This document shows positions 4,817 through 8,285 of a stretch of DNA of 8,285 bases, in pieces. The number at the start of each line of letters is the position of its first letter. Position 1 is the first letter of the stretch. Under the pieces are notes generated by a model. It ran no database searches. It was not told the DNA's origin and saw nothing but the letters and a program-made list of their open reading frames with translations. The stretch comes from Lentisphaeria bacterium UBA1791 (GTDB taxonomy: Bacteria; Verrucomicrobiota; Lentisphaeria; Victivallales; Victivallaceae): assembly GCA_002314455.1 (NCBI GenBank), contig DCFZ01000023.1, positions 1 to 8,285 of the forward strand, in the 5' to 3' direction. Made by a program: the position numbers and the translations under genes.

Positions 4817-6646
4817 ATGTCTTTTTTCTCTGACATCCGGGATAAAGTCCAATTTTCCAAGGTGCCGGAAGCGTTTCGCCGCTCCGGTATGGCGGTGTTG
4901 GATTTCCTGTCGCGCAACGACACCGACGACCGCGAGGTCAAGCGCGGCGTTGCGGGCATGGTCAAGGCGATCCTGATCTCGGATTCAGGTGAAATATCCA
5001 GTGCGCATTGGACGATCCTGCGCGATATCGCCGATCATTTTTCCCCGTCGGATTCGATCGCGCTGCTCAACGGCATTCAGGATGCCGAGCCCTCGACGCC
5101 GGAATCGGCGGCGCAGTTGTTGCAGGATGTGCCGCGTCCGGACAAAGAGAAACTGGTGTTTTTTCTGCTGGCGCTGTCGCTGGCGGACAACGTTCCCGAC
5201 GATCGGCTGACGATGGTGGAAGAGTTTGCCCAAAAGATCGGTTTTTCGGTTGCCGAAACCGATTCGATATGCGAAGAAGTCATCAAGGCGAAAAACAAGC
5301 GCATTCAGTTGCTTCGTTCCGGGACGGGGGTGCTGATCGTGCTCGGCATTGTCGCGATCTTCTTGTTGCTCGCGACGTGGTTGCGCCCCGTCGCATTCGG
5401 CTTGATCCTCGCTTATTTGCTGTTGCCGCTGGAAAAATTTTTCGAGCGCCGGATCCGGGAAAAACGGGGCTTGGGGTATCACTTTTTTCAATTTTTGTAC
5501 GCGGTTTTTTCGCCGTTGCGCCGGCTTTCCCACAAGATCAAAAACAAACATCACAAGGCAAAAGAATCGGACGAACAGATCAAGAAAAAAGATGCGGAGC
5601 ACCGGATCGTCAACCGGGCGGTGCTGGAAACGATGTTTTTCGTTGTGCTGTTGATTACGTGCGTTACGGTGCTTTTCAGTCGTATCATCTATGCCCAGGT
5701 GCGCGATTCCGGGCAGAAAATCGGGGTGTGGATGATGCAAACGCCGCCGGCTGCCGGTGCCGAAGCCACCCCGTCGCCTTTTGCGCCGACGATCGACTAT
5801 CTCGACCGCACGGCGGAAAAATATTCCCAGATACCGCCGGTGCGTTCGATGCTGCAATCCATTTCCGATACGCTCGACGACCCGCAGAAAATGCGCGAGC
5901 TTCTGCAGATGTTTCTGCAGAAAAACGGGGGTGCGTTTTCGTTGACTGCCGACATTCTCGGTTTTGCGGCAAGTTGCTTTTTTGACCTTTTGCTGACGAT
6001 CTTTTTCGGAATTTTCTTTTTGACGAAACTTTCCGAATTCTGCCGGGAAGATGACAGCACCGGCAGGCAGGGCGAGTATCTGGTGCGCATGATCTACAAC
6101 GGGAAATGGCTCCCGGGGGCGGAAGAAGCGGCGGTTTCGGAAGCAACGCGGCTGACCGGCGGTATGCTGGTGCGCTTGCGCATCTGGGTTCGCGGATATC
6201 TGACGCTGATTTTGATCGACATGTGCGTCTTTACGACCTTTTTTGCGATCTTCGGTCTGCCGTACTTTCCGATCCTCGGTCTGATCGCCGGGTGCAGCCA
6301 GTTGCTGCCTTACCTCGGCCCGATTCTGACGGCGGGGATCACGCTGCTGGTGACGCTTGCCTGCGGCGGAACCGGAACGCAACTTCTGCTCATCGTGCTC
6401 TTGTATCTCATCTACAACGGCATTCTTGAGCAATTTGTCATCTATCCCGCGATCATCGGGGATTCACTCGGCTTGACGACGCTGGAAACGATCATCGTCG
6501 TTTTGCTCGGCGCCGTGGTCGCCGGGATTCCCGGTATGATTCTGGCGATGCCGATGGCTTCCATCGCCAAATATCTGGTGCCGCAGATCTACCGTTGCTG
6601 GGAGATCCGTCGTCGACCACTTCCCAATGAACAACCTAAAATTTGA
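4817..6646 (+). CDS. TerB-like domain fused to an AI-2E/PerM-family membrane transporter
   Basis: This 609-residue protein has two parts. Residues about 38-158 form a soluble all-helical region with two acidic repeats typical of TerB-like domains: ILISDSGEISSAHWTILRDIA (52-72) and LSLADNVPDDRLTMVEEFA (120-138) followed by IGFS. From about 168 there are around eight hydrophobic segments (roughly 170-188, 190-208, 268-292, 376-403, 457-478, 484-512, 520-545, 556-583) arranged as in the AI-2E transporter family (TqsA/YdiK/PerM). The family blocks LLPYLGPIL (496-504) and YPAIIGDSLGL...GIPGMILAMP near the C-terminus are present. A very basic loop (about 209-267) separates segments two and three. 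AI-2E family members are usually about 340-380 residues. Substrate is unknown; members have been linked to AI-2 export and to Na+/H+ antiport. No ribosome binding site is visible, and the start is two bases after the purM stop, suggesting translational coupling. Confidence 0.82.
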   Translation: MSFFSDIRDKVQFSKVPEAFRRSGMAVLDFLSRNDTDDREVKRGVAGMVKAILISDSGEISSAHWTILRDIADHFSPSDSIALLNGIQDAEPSTPESAAQLLQDVPRPDKEKLVFFLLALSLADNVPDDRLTMVEEFAQKIGFSVAETDSICEEVIKAKNKRIQLLRSGTGVLIVLGIVAIFLLLATWLRPVAFGLILAYLLLPLEKFFERRIREKRGLGYHFFQFLYAVFSPLRRLSHKIKNKHHKAKESDEQIKKKDAEHRIVNRAVLETMFFVVLLITCVTVLFSRIIYAQVRDSGQKIGVWMMQTPPAAGAEATPSPFAPTIDYLDRTAEKYSQIPPVRSMLQSISDTLDDPQKMRELLQMFLQKNGGAFSLTADILGFAASCFFDLLLTIFFGIFFLTKLSEFCREDDSTGRQGEYLVRMIYNGKWLPGAEEAAVSEATRLTGGMLVRLRIWVRGYLTLILIDMCVFTTFFAIFGLPYFPILGLIAGCSQLLPYLGPILTAGITLLVTLACGGTGTQLLLIVLLYLIYNGILEQFVIYPAIIGDSLGLTTLETIIVVLLGAVVAGIPGMILAMPMASIAKYLVPQIYRCWEIRRRPLPNEQPKI

Positions 6647-6652
6647 CCGATA

Positions 6653-6658
6653 AGGAGG
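6653..6658 (+). promoter_or_regulatory. Strong ribosome binding site of psd, with two adjacent ATG codons
   Basis: AGGAGG is followed by ATG codons at 6663 and 6666. The spacing is four bases to the first and seven to the second. The second ATG has the more usual spacing, so the real start may be 6666; the two proteins differ by one Met. Confidence 0.7.
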
Positions 6659-6662
6659 AAAC

Positions 6663-7370
6663 ATGATGACGTTGACGAAATTTGGAGTAAGAGAGTGGGG
6701 TAGTGCGATCGTGGTCGCCGTGCTCCTGTGGGGCGGATGCTATGCCCTGATCCGTTACGGACATCCTGCTTACGGTTGGAGTTTTGCGGCGGTCGTCGCC
6801 GTGGTGCTCTTTGCGTTTTGTGCATTTTTCCGCAATCCGTCGCGGACGATCCCCGCTGATCCGCAGTTGATTGTCAGTCCGGCGGACGGCGTGGTGCGCG
6901 ACATCACGGTGCTCGACGATTTTGAATTTTTCCCCGCCGGCACGAAAACGGTGCGGATCGGCATTTTCCTTTCCGTTTTCAACGTCCACGTCAACCGCAC
7001 GCCGGTGGCGATGCAGGTGTCGCGGGTTCACTACCGCAAGGGGGAATATCTGGATGCGCGCAATCCGGAAGCGGGGAAACGCAACGAAGCGATGACGATC
7101 ATCGGTTGCCGGTCGAATCAGCAGGATTTCCCGGTCGCCGTGCGGCAGATTTCCGGTGCGATCGCGCGCCGCATCGTCTGTCCGGTCAGCGAGGGACAGC
7201 TCTTCGCCAAGGGCGACGTCTACGGTATGATCAAATTCGGCTCCAGAACGGAACTTTATCTGCCCGCCGACAAGGTGAAAGTCAACGTCAAAGTCGGTGA
7301 CGCGGTTCGCGGCGGCGAGACGATCATGGCGGAGATTCTGGAAGCCGTTTCTGCGGAGTCGAAAAAATGA
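6663..7370 (+). CDS. psd: Phosphatidylserine decarboxylase, short (Psd-A-like) form
   Basis: This membrane-associated pyruvoyl enzyme decarboxylates phosphatidylserine to phosphatidylethanolamine. At 235 residues it is of the short class and not the roughly 320-residue E. coli class. Two hydrophobic segments (about 13-31 and 38-55) precede the catalytic domain. FRNPSRTIP (56-64), SPADGVV with Asp75 (72-78), IFLSVFNVHVNR with His109 (101-112) and the self-cleavage site FGSRTEL (192-198) are visible. Cleavage between Gly193 and Ser194 would leave a beta chain of 193 residues and an alpha chain whose first residue becomes the pyruvoyl group. A typical C-terminal block on metabolite entry, VGDAVRGGETIMAE, follows (211-224). 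Its stop overlaps the pssA start (ATGA), so the two are probably translated together; Psd acts directly on the product of PssA. Confidence 0.95.
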   Translation: MMTLTKFGVREWGSAIVVAVLLWGGCYALIRYGHPAYGWSFAAVVAVVLFAFCAFFRNPSRTIPADPQLIVSPADGVVRDITVLDDFEFFPAGTKTVRIGIFLSVFNVHVNRTPVAMQVSRVHYRKGEYLDARNPEAGKRNEAMTIIGCRSNQQDFPVAVRQISGAIARRIVCPVSEGQLFAKGDVYGMIKFGSRTELYLPADKVKVNVKVGDAVRGGETIMAEILEAVSAESKK

Positions 7371-8164
7371 AAAAATATCTTGAATTTCCCCGCCGTATCG
7401 TCAAATGCATTCCCAATATGCTGACGCTTTGCAACAGTTTGTGCGGATTTGCGGCGATTCTCTATACGTTGCGCGCCTACGGGCAACCGCCGGAAATTCA
7501 GATGCGCACGTTTACCGTCAGTGCGATCATGATCTTTTGCGCGATGGTCTTTGATGCTTTTGACGGACTCGCCGCGCGGTTGCTTCACGCGGGCAGTATG
7601 CACGGCCTGCAGATGGATTCCCTTTCGGATATGGTCACCTTTGGCGTGGCGCCGGCGGTGCTGGTGTCGGTGATGACGCACGCGATGAGCGGCAATACGC
7701 TGATCCCCCGTCAGGGGATCATGGTTTATGCGCTCGCGGCGATCTATCTCGGCGGCGCGGCATTGCGGCTGGCGACGTACAACATCAAAGCGATGTTCCC
7801 CGGCACCGAGGAGGAAAACCACGACTTTTTCTGCGGACTTCCTTCTCCCGGCGGCGCGGCGGCGATCTGCGTTGCGGTCTTTTTTGCGGCGACACTCAAT
7901 CTCGGCGAAGCGGGAATGCGTAAAATTGCTTTCGCTTTGCCGATCTACGCGGCGATCCTGGGGCTGTTGATGGTCAGTAAATTCCCTTATCCGCACGCCG
8001 GAAGATTGATTTTCTCGATGCGCAAGAGCCGTTGGAAAATGTTGCTTTTCATCGCATTGGTGATCGTCTGGGCGGTTTTCAAAACGCCGGGACTTTTCGC
8101 GATTGTGACGGGATACATTCTTTCGGGGCCGGTGATCGGCGTGATCCGCTGGTGCAAAAAATAA
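7367..8164 (+). CDS. pssA: CDP-diacylglycerol-serine O-phosphatidyltransferase (PS synthase)
   Basis: This integral membrane enzyme transfers phosphatidyl from CDP-diacylglycerol to L-serine, giving phosphatidylserine and CMP. The 265 residues carry a complete CDP-alcohol phosphotransferase motif, D-x2-DG-x2-AR-x8-G-x3-D-x3-D, at Asp63, Asp66-Gly67, Ala70-Arg71, Gly80, Asp84 and Asp88. IPNMLTLCNSLCGF (15-28) before it and FCGLPSPGGAA (155-165) after it are typical of the membrane-bound type-II PssA family. About eight hydrophobic segments are visible. The family's usual RLARFN-like block reads RLATYN (134-139). GGAG eight bases before the ATG supports the start, which overlaps the psd stop by four bases. 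It is the last gene of the operon and is followed by a strong terminator. Confidence 0.94.
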   Translation: MKKYLEFPRRIVKCIPNMLTLCNSLCGFAAILYTLRAYGQPPEIQMRTFTVSAIMIFCAMVFDAFDGLAARLLHAGSMHGLQMDSLSDMVTFGVAPAVLVSVMTHAMSGNTLIPRQGIMVYALAAIYLGGAALRLATYNIKAMFPGTEEENHDFFCGLPSPGGAAAICVAVFFAATLNLGEAGMRKIAFALPIYAAILGLLMVSKFPYPHAGRLIFSMRKSRWKMLLFIALVIVWAVFKTPGLFAIVTGYILSGPVIGVIRWCKK

Positions 8165-8170
8165 TCGTTG

Positions 8171-8199
8171 AAAGGCGGAGTTGACTCCGCCTTTTTTTT
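8171..8199 (+). terminator. Strong intrinsic terminator of the purB-pssA operon
   Basis: AAAGGCGGAG (8171-8180), a TTGA loop and CTCCGCCTTT (8185-8194) form a perfect ten-pair stem that runs into eight T (8192-8199). It starts seven bases after the pssA stop. On the minus strand only three T follow the stem, so it acts chiefly on the plus strand. Confidence 0.93.
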
Positions 8200-8231
8200 G
8201 AGGTGCTGCAACACTGCTGTCCGGGGAAAAT

Positions 8232-8285
8232 TCAGCAGATAAAATCCCCGAAAAGGTCCGGCTGATCGGGTAAATTCCAGTCAGG
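8232..8285 (-). CDS. Possible C-terminal end of a convergent gene cut by the window edge
   Basis: On the minus strand a frame is open from the window edge to a TGA at 8234-8232 and encodes a tail ending PDQPDLFGDFIC. The composition looks protein-like, and a convergent gene would fit the position of the terminator. With only 17 codons visible and no homology recognised, this is weak. Around the stop, CGGGGA (8222-8227) and TCCCCG (8245-8250) form a six-pair inverted repeat with a 17-base loop and no T run. Confidence 0.25.
   Translation of the reverse strand, partial: PDWNLPDQPDLFGDFIC

Noticed and set aside
4985..6433. Very long minus-strand open frame opposite the transporter gene (482 codons)
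   Set aside because: Its product is extremely rich in Gln, Arg and Phe because it mirrors hydrophobic codons of the transporter; no signal, domain or ribosome binding site supports it.
8222..8250. Inverted repeat CGGGGA/TCCCCG considered as a terminator
   Set aside because: The stem is six pairs with a 17-base loop and no T run on either strand; chance is likely.

Overview
The window looks like chromosomal core-metabolism DNA from a moderately GC-rich, Gram-negative-type bacterium. It encodes a lipobox lipoprotein and the phosphatidylserine/phosphatidylethanolamine pathway. The genes read like those of the Verrucomicrobia/Lentisphaerota (PVC) group, but this is an impression from protein style and not a proven placement. 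Nothing suggests phage, plasmid or transposon DNA, and there is no CRISPR array.

Layout. The left edge may hold the last codons of a truncated plus-strand gene (to 89). A well-formed promoter (91-119) follows, then a tRNA-Glu with anticodon CTC and an encoded CCA end (130-205). A short spacer carries a small hairpin and a 14-base imperfect direct repeat. A minus-strand gene (322-732) encodes a small Cys-rich lipoprotein of unknown function. The 180-base region between it and purB holds two candidate promoters facing each other and a run of A-tracts spaced at about one helical turn, which predicts bent DNA.

From 913 to 8164 six plus-strand genes sit almost end to end and look like one operon: purB (eukaryote-type adenylosuccinate lyase), uxaC (uronate isomerase), purM (AIR synthetase), a 609-residue membrane protein joining a TerB-like cytoplasmic domain to an AI-2E/PerM-family transporter, psd (phosphatidylserine decarboxylase) and pssA (phosphatidylserine synthase). 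Gaps are 17, 30, 2 and 16 bases, then a 4-base overlap. A strong intrinsic terminator (8171-8199) follows pssA. The right edge may hold the C-terminal end of a convergent minus-strand gene.

How the genes fit together. purM and purB are steps of de novo purine synthesis; purB also converts adenylosuccinate to AMP. pssA and psd are consecutive steps making phosphatidylethanolamine: PssA makes phosphatidylserine from CDP-diacylglycerol and serine, and Psd decarboxylates it. uxaC belongs to hexuronate catabolism and has no partner gene here. The TerB/AI-2E fusion lies between the purine and phospholipid genes and is the least explained protein in the window. All six operon genes are intact, with no frameshift or missing catalytic motif seen.
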